A stretch of 64,000 bases of DNA from Gracilaria vermiculophylla (taxonomy: Eukaryota; Rhodophyta; Florideophyceae; Gracilariales; Gracilariaceae): positions 1,040,036 to 1,104,035 of the forward strand of contig JAHNZQ020000010.1 of assembly GCA_019155205.2 (NCBI GenBank), read 5' to 3'. Position numbers and translations under genes: made by a program. Positions 11,318 to 22,385 of this stretch are shown here, piece after piece; the stretch's first letter is position 1; every line of letters begins with the position of its first letter. Under the pieces are notes generated by a model that saw only the letters and a program-made list of their open reading frames with translations, was not told the origin of the DNA and ran no database searches.

Positions 11318-11913
11318 TCAGATGGTATATTTAGGTGGAGGAAAGGGGATTGAGTGGGTAGTGTCCCCAGAGAGGTTAGACGGGAGACCACCAGGAGAGA
11401 GACCCGCCGTTATGTACCCGTCGGAGGAGGAAATCATGTCGCGAAGCCATCGAAAAGTACGCGGATAGGACGGAAAAGAGGGTGCAGCAGAGTAAATGAG
11501 TACCATGGCGGGACACCAGTTCACTGCAAACGGAGAACGGCGATAGACCAGAAGGGGAAACTATGAGTTGAGATGTCTACAACCAATAAAGATGGAGGAG
11601 TGTACGTGACGACGCAGGCTTTTCCCGAAAGAGATTTTCGAGGAAATCAAGATGCGGAGCTCTTTAGCACCAGCGGCGTACACCAAGAAGGAGCAGACCA
11701 GGTTGAGTAGTGAAGAATGAGGGACCCAAAAACGCCTCAAAGAAGATTCGCGAGCCCTCGGTCGTTACGTCTCGTGAGAACCGGGAAATTTGGAGCGAGT
11801 CTCTGAGGGAGAAATTTTGTCGCATTGCTGGAGACCACTATGACATTGCCGCCGTTAGGAGCCGTCTAAAGATTGAGCTATGGAAAGATGCACCTCGGAG
11901 ACGTGGTGAAATT

Positions 11914-11927
11914 CAGAAAAGGGGGTA
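11914..11927 (+). other. Gypsy-1A polypurine tract
   Basis: CAGAAAAGGGGG ends two bases before the 3' LTR. Copy B has AAGAAAGGGGGTA in the same place. It would prime plus-strand DNA synthesis. Confidence 0.75.
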
Positions 11928-12482
11928 TGCAGTACAGTGGAGCCCTAGGTGATATTGTCTTGTGGTTTGGTATTCCGAAGCAGTGTTTTCATTTTATTCA
12001 CTGAGCCATGCTGTGCCCTATTTGGACAATATGTACTACAGTACGCATTAGGAATAGTAGAATTTAGATTCATTCTTGTTAACTAGTGTAAGTAATCAGA
12101 CAAGTGGGTAGTAGTGAGACCTGTCGAGGGGGGCTCCCGGCATTGTACGTAATCTTTCGGTCGACCTCTTTTTCTGAGCAAGGTAAACCAAGCACCTTTG
12201 AGTCTTCCTGTACTTTTTCCGGTTGCAAACTTTTTTCGCACGCCTTTCAGGTTTCTAGGCTGCCGATCCCCAGGCTATCTAACAGCAGAGCCTGTAGAAT
12301 AATTGTCTGCCTAGTGAACCCCATTCTCTGCTTGGTGCTTGAGGAACCTCTTTCAGAATTCCCTCGGTTCGTGACCGTCATTACAGAGGACCAACTTTAA
12401 TAACTCGGGCCTTCGGAGTCGCCAATAACTCCTAACGGACGTTTTGCGCTGTCGTCTCGAAAGGGGAACCGACGGTACCACA
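11928..12482 (+). repeat. 3' LTR of Gypsy-1A
   Basis: It starts TGCAGTACAGTGG just after the polypurine tract and ends GGTACCACA, giving 555 bases. It aligns along its length with 1,731-2,284, 42,239-42,790 and 49,519-50,039. No convincing target duplication is seen between 1,726-1,730 and 12,483-12,487. Confidence 0.88.
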
Positions 12483-12496
12483 GCCGCGGCCTTTCA

Positions 12497-13507
12497 TTGG
12501 AGCTGAATTTCGGTATCTCTCCCAGTAGAGCCGGTTGCGCTTCAGGCGGAATTTCGTCAGCGAAGATTGGTATTGAAGAGCCCAAACCGCCTTCTTCGTA
12601 CCATATCAGAACACAAAATCGGGCGCATCGCACTGCGCTACTGCAGATTGCGGAATATTCCAATTCCAGATTGGTGCGCGCCTGTCGAGGCATGCTGCGT
12701 GCTTTTTATCGAGATCCTCTGATCCTGACGTATATGGGCTCAAACATGTCGGAAAATCCCTGTTCTTGGTATCGGTCCGTCATCATCACAAAGTGGGTTT
12801 TCCGTACTGCGGCTAACATCCTTGCCGAGGCGTACGGCAAACAGCGTCTTTTGTATATCCCACCGCGTTTGCGGAAGTCCATTCATAGCTTGGAAATTAA
12901 GGTCCCCGTAAGGGGTGGAGCCAACCAGAAGGGTATGTTGGAGTTTCTCATTTACATCGATCAAGTCCGTTTTGACTAAATACAGCGACAGAACTTCTAC
13001 CAGAGCCATCCGCGTTGGGAATCCATTCCTTGCGTCGGGCATACAATTTCGAAAGCGAGCAACTCCGTGTATTTCAATCCCGAAGTGTATACGAAGATCA
13101 TCCGCCCCAAAGCGTAAAACTATAACGATACGACCCGAAGAATCCGGGCAGAACAACCTTGTGGATGTGTCGACGCCGACGGCTATCACCACGCCTATGC
13201 GAAGGATGACCTCATAGAGGATCAAAAACCCGCTGGGGCGGTTGAAGATGTTCTTCTAGAGATGGGCGAGTCCACCGATGGGGTGCGCGTGGCGCCTATC
13301 GTTCAGAAGGAAACGTCCATGGAGGAAGACGCCTTGCGCAACAGGAGCGCTGCCGCTCTGGCGGATGATCCTGAGGCCCTTACTCCGGTTAGTCTTTCTT
13401 GTGCGGGGACCCGAGCGATTCCTCCCTACACTACGGGGATTACCGGGTCTTTTGCGTACTCTGCAGACGCGGTGCCTCGAAGGGATCCCATCGCGAAGCT
13501 CCTTTGA
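12497..13507 (+). other. Unidentified coding-like ORF remnants beside Gypsy-2
   Basis: An open frame of 160 codons (12,497-12,979) has a protein-like composition (for example RTALLQIAEYSNSRLVRACR and LIYIDQVRFD). A continuation in the same frame reads through two stops to 13,507 and includes VYFNPEVYTKIIRPKA and CVDADGYHHAYAKDD. I do not recognise it. It lies downstream of the Gypsy-2 integrase on the opposite strand, the same relative place as the Gypsy-1 antisense ORF, so it could be the Gypsy-2 counterpart. Sequence similarity to that ORF is not convincing by eye, and long overlapping frames on the other strand weaken the call. Confidence 0.35.
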
Positions 13508-14700
13508 GAGGTCGTGCTTTTGTCCTAGTGAGCTTTCGAGAGATGTGTCCACCATGCAAAAGTCCCTTTCAGACCGCATTGTGGGGTGTGCTTCGTCTTC
13601 TCATAGGCAAAAGTAACCGCGGAGATTCATCAGGACTTTCGAGGATGGGGTACCAGAAACAATGCGCGCGACTTGCGTCTTCTTATGAGACGTCTTGACG
13701 TTTTCTTTACTTGCACGTATTCTTGCTCTTTCGCGAAGCGCACGTCGAGCAATAATCACCGGCCCATGTGGGAAAATGTCCCATCATCGATGAAAAAGCC
13801 GTACTTACGGTAGTGCGCGTTGTGCGATGAAACCAGCGATCTGGGAAAAAAACCATAATGGTTTTTTTGGGAGAAAAAAAGATGGCAGATTGAGATATAG
13901 AGATCTACTTCCCCAGTGGACGTCTACACTTCGAGTTTGGGTTGAGCCCCTTCTGTTCTTGTGGTTTCTTATATCATTTGGGTCCGGTTCAGTGTCTCCG
14001 GGAGAAAGATACTCGCCTCTCGGTGCTACTGTGGAACCCTGGAAAGAGGTAGATGCTCGATCGGCTCTAGCGTCTTCCAAGTCGGGTCATATATGTACAA
14101 GCAAACTCTTACCGCACTCTCCCTTGTGGTTCCCTCTCGTGTCCGACAACTCGGTCGCAAACGTATTATTTAATGTACAGTTCCCGGCCCTACTGCGTTA
14201 GTATCTTGCTTGTGGCGTTCTGATTCACTTCGTGAGGGTATGTATCTCTGAGCAGTATTTTCGAGGAAAGATTTTTGTCGGTTTCCTTCCCTTTTTGTTA
14301 TTCTCGACGAGTCTTCCGGGACTCCGGTGACGTTTTGGGATTGCGTTCGGCTGGCCTCCCGAACAAAGAGTTCCACGTTGTGGTTTGCGACTGTTCAGCA
14401 TTTGATGCGACGGCGTCGTCGAGGGCCACAATTGGTTGCGGCAAGATCGGGTCCGTGGAATGGGCTCGTTTGCACTCCGCCTCCAGGCTCGCCATATCCG
14501 ACATGTCAAACATGCGCATACGCATCCGCGAAGATACGGCATCCCACTACACAGATCCGTCCGTGGATTTGTCCGCAATTGCGGCCCTATGCGCTTCTTT
14601 TTCCGGCTTTTTGGTACTGTCACTACGAGTGGAAGGAGGCGCCACAAAGGCACTCCGTCGCGACGCTAAAGAGGTCAAATCCGAGACTGAGCAGCCGACG
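13508..14700. other. Unassigned sequence, probably the 3' part of Gypsy-2
   Basis: Several overlapping open frames on both strands (for example 14,275-14,778 + and 14,225-14,653 -) give no recognisable protein. A near-perfect palindrome, AAAAAAACCAT/ATGGTTTTTTT, lies at 13,846-13,868. The 3' LTR of Gypsy-2 may be here but has no visible partner. Confidence 0.3.
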
Positions 14701-14959
14701 TCACCCCATCTCAGACGAAGCGGCAGCCTGTGGGCACGCTGCCACCATCAGGGGGAGATATACGTCACAGAGAGGTAGACAGAGTAGCATGAGCGGGCTC
14801 GCAAGCAGAGTCGGGGCACCCAACAGTGTTGGAAGGTACAAACATCTTCGCAGGAGTTGCCGAAGCACCAAAAGCCGAGAAACTGATGTGATTGAAAGAC
14901 CAGATACCGGAATAGAAGCGTCGTCGGTCGTTGAGACCTCGTGTGAGGGAGGAGGCACT

Positions 14960-15777
14960 TGAATTATGCGGTCTTGTGACAGGCCCTCCTTTTTCTTGCC
15001 GACACCGACTACAACTATATAGCTGTGGGAGAGGGCAAGCCGGAAGGAGCCATACGTCGCGGGCGAGAGCTCATGGTGACTGACATCCTTCGTAGTGTTG
15101 AAAATCTCTTTGCCGACATACACGTAGATATATGGGTGAAAACGCACTCGTGTGTGAGAGTGCAGGCGGTTATCGAAGTTTCCCTTGTGTGCGTCTGAAG
15201 TGTGTTGTGTCGTTTTAAGCTTCGAGAAGGTGTCGGTAGTTACGAAAAGAAAGGTGTTCCTTTTCCTCCTCTTCAAAAGTATACGTAGATTTTTAGTTGC
15301 GAAGAACTCGAGAGGAGCACTGGCAGGGAAACACTTTAGCATGATACAATGCCTCCGGAGTTCGACCCGGTTCCTTGCGCATTGTGTGCAGGACCACACA
15401 GCCGTGTAGCAGTCCACCGCCATTGCACGCCTATAAAAGTACCTACTAAGGCTTTGATAAAAGTTTCTCACACCTTGCTGTCCACCGCGTTTTGGGTAAT
15501 GTGACAGTTGAAGGACCCTGGATTAAGGAGAGTGGAGTGCCACAATTTATTGGTGACGCTCCACTTTCCGAATCAGGTAGCCCGTGTCGTCAACCTCATA
15601 AAGTAGGTCCTCCCTACCGTTCAGACTGGCACGTCGTCCCAGGCAGAATGGGTCCCTCAACTGTTCTCGGATCATCCCCCACGTGCCGACTGGCGTGAAA
15701 TTCTTCTGCGGTGTGTGCTCGATGTCGTCTAAAGCAAGGAGCTTGTCAATGTTGCCAGAACTAGCTGTATCATACAC
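14960..15777 (-). pseudogene. Gypsy-2 integrase remnant
   Basis: A frame ending near 15,547 (IEHTPQKNFTPVGTWGMIRE) is followed by a zinc-binding-like segment with CTQCARNR, then FPASAPLEFFATKNLRILLK and FLFVTTDTFSKL. The latter match the FPPSGPLEFLAMDILGP and FVITDRFSKI block of Gypsy-1 integrase. The first catalytic Asp appears lost (ATKNL where Gypsy-1 has AMDIL). Downstream homology fades. It would have inserted the DNA copy into chromosomes; it is not functional now. Confidence 0.65.
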
Positions 15778-15949
15778 CCAGTGCGGAGCTTCCAGGGTAC
15801 TCTTGTCGGTAATGAAGGAGCGGATCTCGTCCTAGTCGGCGCCGCTAACGGCTTCCCCACTTTAAGGGCAGACGCGAGGGGTCGTCGGTTTCCGCGTTCT
15901 GTGTGCCCATGTTGTAAACGACGTCAAACGTGAGTTCCGCTAGGCAGAG

Positions 15950-17402
15950 CCTTCACGGCATTAGGCAGCTTGAATCATCGACAACATTCATAAGTCAACT
16001 CATTTAATAGTAATCTGTTAATACGGTGAAGTGCACGCCAGTCAGATAAGGGCGCAGTGTGTAAAGCGCACGTACTACTGCGAGGCACTTCTTCTCCGAA
16101 AAGGGATAATTCCTCTCGTTAAATTTGGAAGTCCCGGACCAATATGCAATAGGTTTTCGCTCAACATCTGGCCTTGTTAGAAGCAGGGCAAAGCCCACTT
16201 TATGGTCGCTGAAATCAGTATCCAAGAAGTACAGAAGATCTTACTCGGGAATTGAAAAGATGGAACTCTTCTAATAGCCTTGGTTAGGGACTTAAATGCA
16301 ACCAAATGATCTGTGAAGAATGGCGAGATCTTTGGCGGCTGCCCGTTCCGCAGTAGCACGTGAAGTGGTGCGGTGAGATCCGAGATATTCGGTATGAACC
16401 GTGGATAAACGTTGAAGAGTCCGAGAAAGGATCTCAGTTCCGTTTGGGTCCGGGTTTCTTGCGCTACAATGAGGGAATTGACTTGAATTCTTTCGGAAAC
16501 TAGCCATCTGAGACGGATAATGTGACCCGGATACATCAAGGTATCGGTGAAGATCTCCCACTTCTTTGGCTTCAGCGTGATACCTGCTTCACGCAGTGCC
16601 GCCATGAGGGAACCCACGTGGGTGGAATGATCATCAAAGCTGTTGATAAGGATGATAATGTCGTCGAAGAAAAAAATTTAGTCCGCCATTTGAATTCATT
16701 CATGAGGACGTTGAAAGCCCTTTGAAACGTTGCCGGTGCATTGGTCAGACCAAAACGCATTGGCTCGAAGAGATAGAACCTAGAGTGGCACAAAAACAGG
16801 GTCCTCCTTCTTGACAGAGACCTTCCAGCAGCCCCAAATGGCTTCTAGAGCCGTGAGGAGGGTATAATCACCGAGTGAGTCTATGCAGTTTTCTATCCGA
16901 GGATTCAAGAAGGTATCCCGGATAGGCGCGGCAATAATCCTGCTGTGATCTACGCAAATATCCATGACTGATCCTCTTTTAGCGCGAAGACTACGGGGGA
17001 CGCTCATGGAGATTGTGCTGGAATTATAACTACGGCACGGAGCATGCGCTCTACTTGGAATTCTTCCTCCTCCAGAGCCATCGGACCAGCCGTGTGTGAA
17101 GCTGGCGCGATTGGCCGTGTGTTTGGTAACAAGTCTATTCGATGCTCTTTGCAGGTAAGATCGCCTAGCGAGCGATCCCACATCATGGTAAATTCCCGCA
17201 ACATTGCGCAATAACGCTCCCGAAGCGGAGCGGGCACATGGAACAAACCCAGTTCTTGGAAAGCTCTCACTGAGGTATTCCGGTCGCAACGCGTCGGACG
17301 TATGGTCCGCGAGACCGGACTAACCTGAGAGTTATAAATTCTCGTTTTCACGGTACCTCCGGTAAACCATTGATTCCGCTGGGTGCGAGTTAACAGCCAC
17401 AT
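15950..17402 (-). pseudogene. Gypsy-2 reverse transcriptase and RNase H, decayed
   Basis: RT begins near 17,200 with HRIDLLPNTRPIAP, continues through ENCIDSLGDYTLLTALEAI and then FGLTNAPATFQRAFNVLMNE. The catalytic box reads FFDDIII instead of YxDD, in the frame that continues into HVGSLMAALREAGITLKPKK. RNase H follows with TQTELRSFLGLFNVYPRFIP, TDFSDHKVGFALLL and FSEKKCLAVVRALYTLRPYL. Frameshifts occur near 16,790, 16,600 and 16,200. The block order identifies a gypsy element unambiguously. Confidence 0.85.
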
Positions 17403-18342
17403 CGGGCGCTTTCCAACTTTCTGACGTTGCGAGCCCAGGTACCTGGGCTGTCGTCACACGTAGAGGGTCTAGCACCATCGGATATTGCATGAAGGAACCA
17501 AAAACTTGGGTTTCCGCCAGATTCTGGGCCGCGTCACCCAGATTTGCGGCGAAGATCCCATATGGGCAGTTCAACACGGCGTGCACAACTCCGTTTTTGA
17601 AGGCGAATATACTCCTCTTATACAACAAGCTTGAGGGTTGAACAACCCTCAAACAGTGTTGACAGGAGTTGACCAGAACAAGTACCTGAGTGGCGGTGGG
17701 GATCGTCACTTATACTGGAACGCAGACCTTGTTGTACTCCCAAGTTCCCGGCGGCGATTTCTGCGCGGCAGGTAGGGGCTCATGCTTCTCCACATCCTGG
17801 CGAAGCGGTCGTCGTTCAATACAGATTGGCGACCCATCTTTCAGCTCCATCCGTCTCAGGTGCAGAATGATTGCCTCCACGAACAGGTGGCAGTAGTTGT
17901 ATCCGAGGATGACTGGCACAGGTAGAGAACGGGATACAATAAAAGTGAGCTTAACCACTGGTGTTCCCAAGCCGACGACCAAATCATTGCTTCCGACCGT
18001 TTGAAATGGACTGTTGTTCAAGTCCAAGACTTCAGATACCGCTCCTTTGCGTATGCGAGACCTTAGAAGTGGAGGTAGCTCTGACGTGACGACGAAATTT
18101 TGCCGTGCTTCATTCTCGAGACCTGGGAGATTTCATACCATATACTGCGTGTGCAGTTCGAGATAAGAGTAAACCATGTACCTTCGCTTCGCTATCAATA
18201 AGAAGTGAGGTGAGATATAGATATGCTTTATCCGTCTCCGCTGTCGACGCAGAACACCTAGTGGCTCATAGTATACCTCTGCCGTGTCTCTCCTCGAGAA
18301 GATTTTCACAAAGGAGCCATGCGGCTGTGCCTTACGAGTCAT
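17403..18342 (-). pseudogene. Gypsy-2 protease and linker, decayed
   Basis: A frame near 18,200 reads LLIDSEAKVHG, a mutated aspartic protease site (D-S-G-A expected). It is followed at 18,027-17,710 by VVKLTFIVSRSLPVPVILGY, the family pattern of the protease C-terminal strand. The linker then runs to the RT. Stops and a frameshift separate the blocks. Confidence 0.6.
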
Positions 18343-18389
18343 TAGTTTTATCCATGAGTATGCCTCACCCTATGGAAAACCTCCCTCAG

Positions 18390-20464
18390 TTAGGTGCCCT
18401 GCACAGGTTTCACTCTGTGCTCCCGCTCTGAATACCCCACAACGATTGCTCCATCACTTGGGTGGTGATTGACCATGCAAGTGGCGTAGTTAAGACTCCC
18501 TTTGGGGTTAGCAAAGAATCCTCTCGTTCTTAAGGTTAGCCGCTGCGGCGATAATGCGGTGTGAGCCAATACGTTGGGAAAATCAGTTTTTGCATGGCAA
18601 TACAACGTCATTGGGACTGCCGTCTTTTCTTCTCGGGAGAGTGCTTCGTAGTTTGCCACCACGTGCGCCATGTTCTGTAACGAAAGAAGGCACTGCGGAG
18701 AGGTGCGCTCCCGATTGTAGCACAAGAGGGAAACAACTCCAGGCGAAGAAACTCGAGGAGCGGCGTTCCACATTTTGGCTGACCTCCTAAAAGTAAGGTT
18801 ATCGACGCAAACAAGGCGCTCAACCCTCGTCATCTCGATGACATATGGCAGGAGAATGGCTGAGAATTGGTTATTACCCATGTAGAGGGCCTGTGTTTCC
18901 TGCGGAGCTCTCATTGCTCTACCATACTAGTCTACCATTGTAGACGAAAATTCAAGTGTTGCTACGGATCGACCATCATTGTGGTGAACGTTCAAACTGT
19001 TATGATCCATTTTGGGAGTCTCACTGGTGCCCACTTAAATGGAAGAGGTATATGAACTGATCATCAGTGCTTTTGCTCCATTATGCCAGTAAGCAGAGTT
19101 TCTGGCACGGAGTGCGCTGCCTTCTGAGCCGGCGAGTTGCATAAGCCCCAAATATCTTACCATAGGGTGCTTTTAACGGTCATGGGCAACACGCATCGTA
19201 GTTGCCGAATCCAACCCATCAATAAACATCTTGCATCGTTCCCCTGCGGGATACACATTTCCACTTCAGAGGAGAGTCGTGTTCAGGTGTACCGAGTAAC
19301 AAATATTCAGTTCTTCAGCGCTCTGGCGACTACCTTGCAGTGCGAGGACAGCGCACTGCATGGCGGTCGTAACTGCGTAGGAAAGAAAGAGGTACTGCAA
19401 GGCCTAAGGCCACCAAGTCACTCCTCCGTCAGACGCCCGTGATGGACATCGAACGGAGAGGAATTATTCTTCAGCCACACCCCGTAAGAAGTACGCTACT
19501 GCCAGATATGCCTGGGCCTCACTCATAGTGAGGATATTGGCTTCTGCGACAAAGCGGGCTAGGAATTTAAGCACCAGAATTGGATTATCTCCAGTAAGGT
19601 TCTGGTACCTCATGTAGAGATGTATCCGTTTGGTCCAGTCTCCCACGGTGCCGGTGCCATGGGGTGTCCTGCCCAATGAGTAATCTTCCAGCCGATAGTG
19701 CAGATATGAAACCAGGTTCCTCTACAGGTAATTTGTGCGTCGCAACGGATGAAGCCCGGGGTGTCTCCGATCCTTCTATCACGATCGCATTGCCCCTTAG
19801 GTGGCCAATGACCCTTCGTAACGCGAACTCCGCTTCGGGTGGTCATGGTGGGAGGCACTCTGTGAAGGCTCAGAATCCTTAGATGCCGATTCCAAGCCCG
19901 AGGGGGAGTTCCTGTGGTGATCGCAGTTCTTTCGATTGTTCCGTTTTATGTAGCCATTCCGAGCCTCCCGGTGTTCATCACACTGAAAGCCAGCGGTTTG
20001 TGCTGCGGAAGCGGAAGCAAGCACAGGTTTCTCGACCGAGTGTACTGGGACTCGTACTCGAATAAATCGATCAACCAACACTCGACGAAGGACGTCGGCG
20101 GACTGACACCTTTGAGGATAGTATTGAGATAAGACTGCAGCACGCAGAGGTTCTCGGCGACATTCGTCGACACATTCTCCATTTATTTCAGCCAGAGACG
20201 CCTGGAATAGTCGCAGGGTGAGGATCCGATCTTCCAACGGACCACGTGGGCCTTTTCTAACAACCGCAGCGATGAAGACACCACATTAATGGCTGTTGAT
20301 GGCCCGGCTCCGGATGATATGGTATTCGGCACAGCTGTCAGCGTTAAACGGTCCACCTGGCCTGCACCATTTGTCTCGGGAGTCACATCGTGGCACTTTT
20401 CATTCCCTTGGTGGGAGCGGCTCCGAATCTTTACCGGCTCGGTTCCAGTCAGATTCCAGCCCAC
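18390..20464 (-). pseudogene. Gypsy-2 Gag, decayed
   Basis: Blocks at about 19,676-19,464 read RIHLYMRYQNLTGDNPILVL then KFLARFVAEANILTMSEAQA. This aligns with Gypsy-1 Gag (MQRRMDIQMKKHYFSGEDPI then SVLNFLTRF) and supports a Gag capsid relic. Near 18,520 FFANPKGSLNYATCMVNHHP corresponds to the FANPQGYPPPCRICLSRD nucleocapsid-like part. The upstream frame 20,464-20,183 is open but unassigned. No complete frame survives. Confidence 0.6.
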
Positions 20465-20780
20465 CGGAGGTGCCGTTACGACGGTTGAAAGTCCTCCACG
20501 GGTGAATTACGAAGTGGAAAACAAATGAAAAGGAAGAAGGATTCAAAAGACGATCTGCTGGTAGATTTCCGTTTCGAAGTCGGGAGACCATTTTGTAGTG
20601 CTATGCCGCAAAGGTGAAAGTCGCACGAAGGATGTTCCAAACCTTACTCTTGCGAGGTGGTTCAAAGCCAGAGCTTTCTTGAGACGAGGCATACGAGCCG
20701 GATTTGACTCCTGGGCTACGCCGTCACAACTGGAGCAGGACGAAAGACCTATGAAAGTACCGGAGATTCTGCACATCCTG

Positions 20781-20995
20781 TGAATGAGGCAGATTCCTTG
20801 GGTCCGGTGAGATGTCCTTGTAAGATATCGGATTATCTCGGCATGGGAGGGTAATATCTAGGACCGCACGGGGAGCCGGCAGGCCTTGTTATGCAGGTGG
20901 TGGACGTTGCCCGAAACGGGATAAACCGAAGGTCCGGCGGGGCTAGCCTCTTACGAGAGCGAACCTGGAGGAAGGAATGAATATTACAGACAATG
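20781..20995. other. Unassigned sequence between Gypsy-2 and the MITE
   Basis: Nothing recognisable. The Gypsy-2 5' LTR may be here, but no second copy is visible to define it. Confidence 0.25.
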
Positions 20996-21349
20996 TACAG
21001 TGGTCTCCAAAAGTATACGTACGGCCACAAAAAGCTCCGAATCGGAGTATACGTTTATGAATCCCAACGTAAACTCGTTCCTTGATATATTACCAATTAA
21101 GATGATATCCGACAACCTCAATNNNNNNNNNNNNNNNNNNNNNNNNNNNNNNNNNNNNNNNNNNNNNNNNNNNNNNNNNNNNNNNNNNNNNNNNNNNNNN
21201 NNNNNNNNNNNNNNNNNNNNNNAAACAAATATGTGAAGAAGCTTTTATGAAAGGTCAATAAGTGGGAGACTGGAAAGAACTATACATCAACGTTAACTTG
21301 TTTACACTTTGAAACCGGAGCCGTTGGTATATTTTTGAAGACCACTGTA
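20996..21349. mobile_element. MITE, non-autonomous Tc1/mariner-type element (interrupted by gap)
   Basis: The ends are inverted repeats of 23 bases (20,996-21,018 and 21,327-21,349) that match at 21 positions: TACAGTGGTCTCCAAAAGTA... against TACAGTGGTCTTCAAAAATA... Both start with TA, the target of Tc1/mariner transposons. The interior has no transposase. A 100-N gap sits inside, so true length is unknown. The end motif (TACAGTG, then CAAAAGTATA) resembles that of the 1.3-kb element at 37,068. Confidence 0.75.
21123..21222. other. Assembly gap of 100 N
   Basis: Exactly 100 unknown bases, the usual size for a gap of unknown length, within the MITE. Confidence 0.99.
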
Positions 21350-21387
21350 TCTCGGCGTCATGGCCGATTGATTCCCGTAATCTACGG

Positions 21388-21772
21388 TGTACTCCCCCAC
21401 GATGTAAAGAGTTAATCGCCTGATCCGCAAGTTCAAACCGAAGATCCAGCTTGGTGCGGTTTACCGTGCGCGACGGCCGGAGTGCCGTGGCGCTAAAATA
21501 CTAAAAGATTCGTGCAAAACATATTCCGCCTGGCATCCATACTGCCGCCGGCAAACCACGCGCGGGTGACGCGCATCTGCCAGGAGGCCGTCCAGTGCGC
21601 GTGCCACGTCGCGCGACACGCGCCGTGTCGGCTGCTTCGAAGTTCGCTTTGCAAAAGTACGTGAATCGCGCTTGCGACGTTAACCGTTTCTATATGTATG
21701 GCCTAACTGGCATCCGGTGAATCGGCAAACTGCCAATAAAAAGCTATACGGAGAGCATTGCACTTCATAAGT
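21388..21772 (+). repeat. Dispersed repeat, copy 2 (partner at 488-880)
   Basis: It aligns across about 385 bases with 488-880, including the GC-rich middle (GAGGCCGTCCAGTGCGCGTG) and the TATA-like tract TTTCTATATGTATGG near its end. No coding capacity. Here it is not followed by the HTH-like frame seen after copy 1. Confidence 0.75.
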
Positions 21773-22084
21773 ATATGAGAATATGACTTCACCATTCTGG
21801 CCTCGCACCTATAGAATGTTTCAAAAGAATATGAACTGCTGTGAAATGTCGATGAAACTACCAAACGTGTACTCTAAGATTACAAAAATTGAATGACAAA
21901 ACAGTAAAGTCAAGAAACCGTTTTAAAAACATATGCTCATCAAGAACAAATATTTTTGAGAGACGCTCAATAGTTTACTTGGCATTCTTTTTGTAATATA
22001 ACGCTAATTATCAGAGTAGCATAAACTAAATGAACTGTTTCATAATTGAAACTGTTATAGAAGTGCAGTAATTTTTAAAACAGT
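21773..22084. other. AT-rich sequence, no gene seen
   Basis: No ORF or repeat recognised. It may include the 3' end of the Tc1 relic that follows on the - strand. Confidence 0.4.
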
Positions 22085-22385
22085 TTTTTAGTTCAGTTCA
22101 AAAACTGTCTAAAATCTTCCTTCATGCGCATGGATCATCCTGACCTGCATATCCCAGACGTTTCCGACCGGGTTCAAATCTGTGGAGCGCGGCAGCTACT
22201 CTAGAACAGATACGTTTGACTCTTGCAGCCGGTTTTTGACTAAATAGGTAGTAAGCACTGGTGCATTACATTGTTGAAAAATATTATGCAAACCGTAATC
22301 AAACGGTAGCAAATAATTTCATAGCTCTTTTTGATATGTTTTCGTGCTCATTGTTGTTTCAATAATGGCTATGTTAGTGCGACCT
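22085..22385 (-). pseudogene. Tc1-type transposase relic, catalytic C-terminal part
   Basis: On the - strand one frame keeps the end of a Tc1-family DDE transposase through three stops: YQKEL, LLPFDYGLHNIFQQCNAP, TTYLVKNRLQESNVSVLE and STDLNPVGNVWD. Family patterns are QQDNAPxH and SPDLNPIENVW. The second catalytic Asp of QQDNAP is Cys here, and the NPIEN Glu is Gly, so it is dead. A possible N-terminal helix-turn-helix (ILILFESQRSPGRSEKLSWT) lies upstream at about 22,749-22,830. Terminal repeats were not located. Confidence 0.8.

Larger units (their letters stand above)
1731..12482 (+). mobile_element. Gypsy-1 copy A, decayed Ty3/gypsy chromodomain retrotransposon with antisense ORF
   Basis: This is a full-length element of about 10.7 kb: 5' LTR 1,731-2,284, gag from 2,535, protease, reverse transcriptase, RNase H, integrase and a chromodomain ending near 9,135, an antisense ORF at 9,434-11,317, a polypurine tract and 3' LTR 11,928-12,482. 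The order protease-RT-RNase H-integrase is that of Ty3/gypsy elements. Every coding part is broken by many stops and frameshifts, and the two LTRs differ at many positions, so the insertion is old. Copy B at 42,239-52,482 is a related, better kept copy. A young TRIM is inserted at 5,166-5,474. Confidence 0.9.
14701..20780 (-). mobile_element. Gypsy-2, decayed second Ty3/gypsy family
   Basis: On the - strand, in order from high to low coordinate, lie a Gag-like region (20,464-18,390), protease (18,342-17,710), RT (about 17,330-16,500), RNase H (about 16,500-15,950) and integrase (15,777 to about 14,960), the gypsy order. The proteins resemble Gypsy-1 only distantly, so it is a separate family. 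Stops and frameshifts are numerous. LTRs could not be found, so the outer limits are approximate. Confidence 0.75.

Noticed and set aside
13846..13868. Palindrome AAAAAAACCAT/ATGGTTTTTTT as a terminator or transposon end
   Set aside because: No matching copy, no flanking duplication and no adjacent gene.
15265..15290. Similarity of TTCAAAAGTATACGTAG to the MITE end
   Set aside because: It lies within the conserved Gypsy-2 integrase coding block (NLRILLKRRKRN), has no inverted partner, and is likely coincidence.
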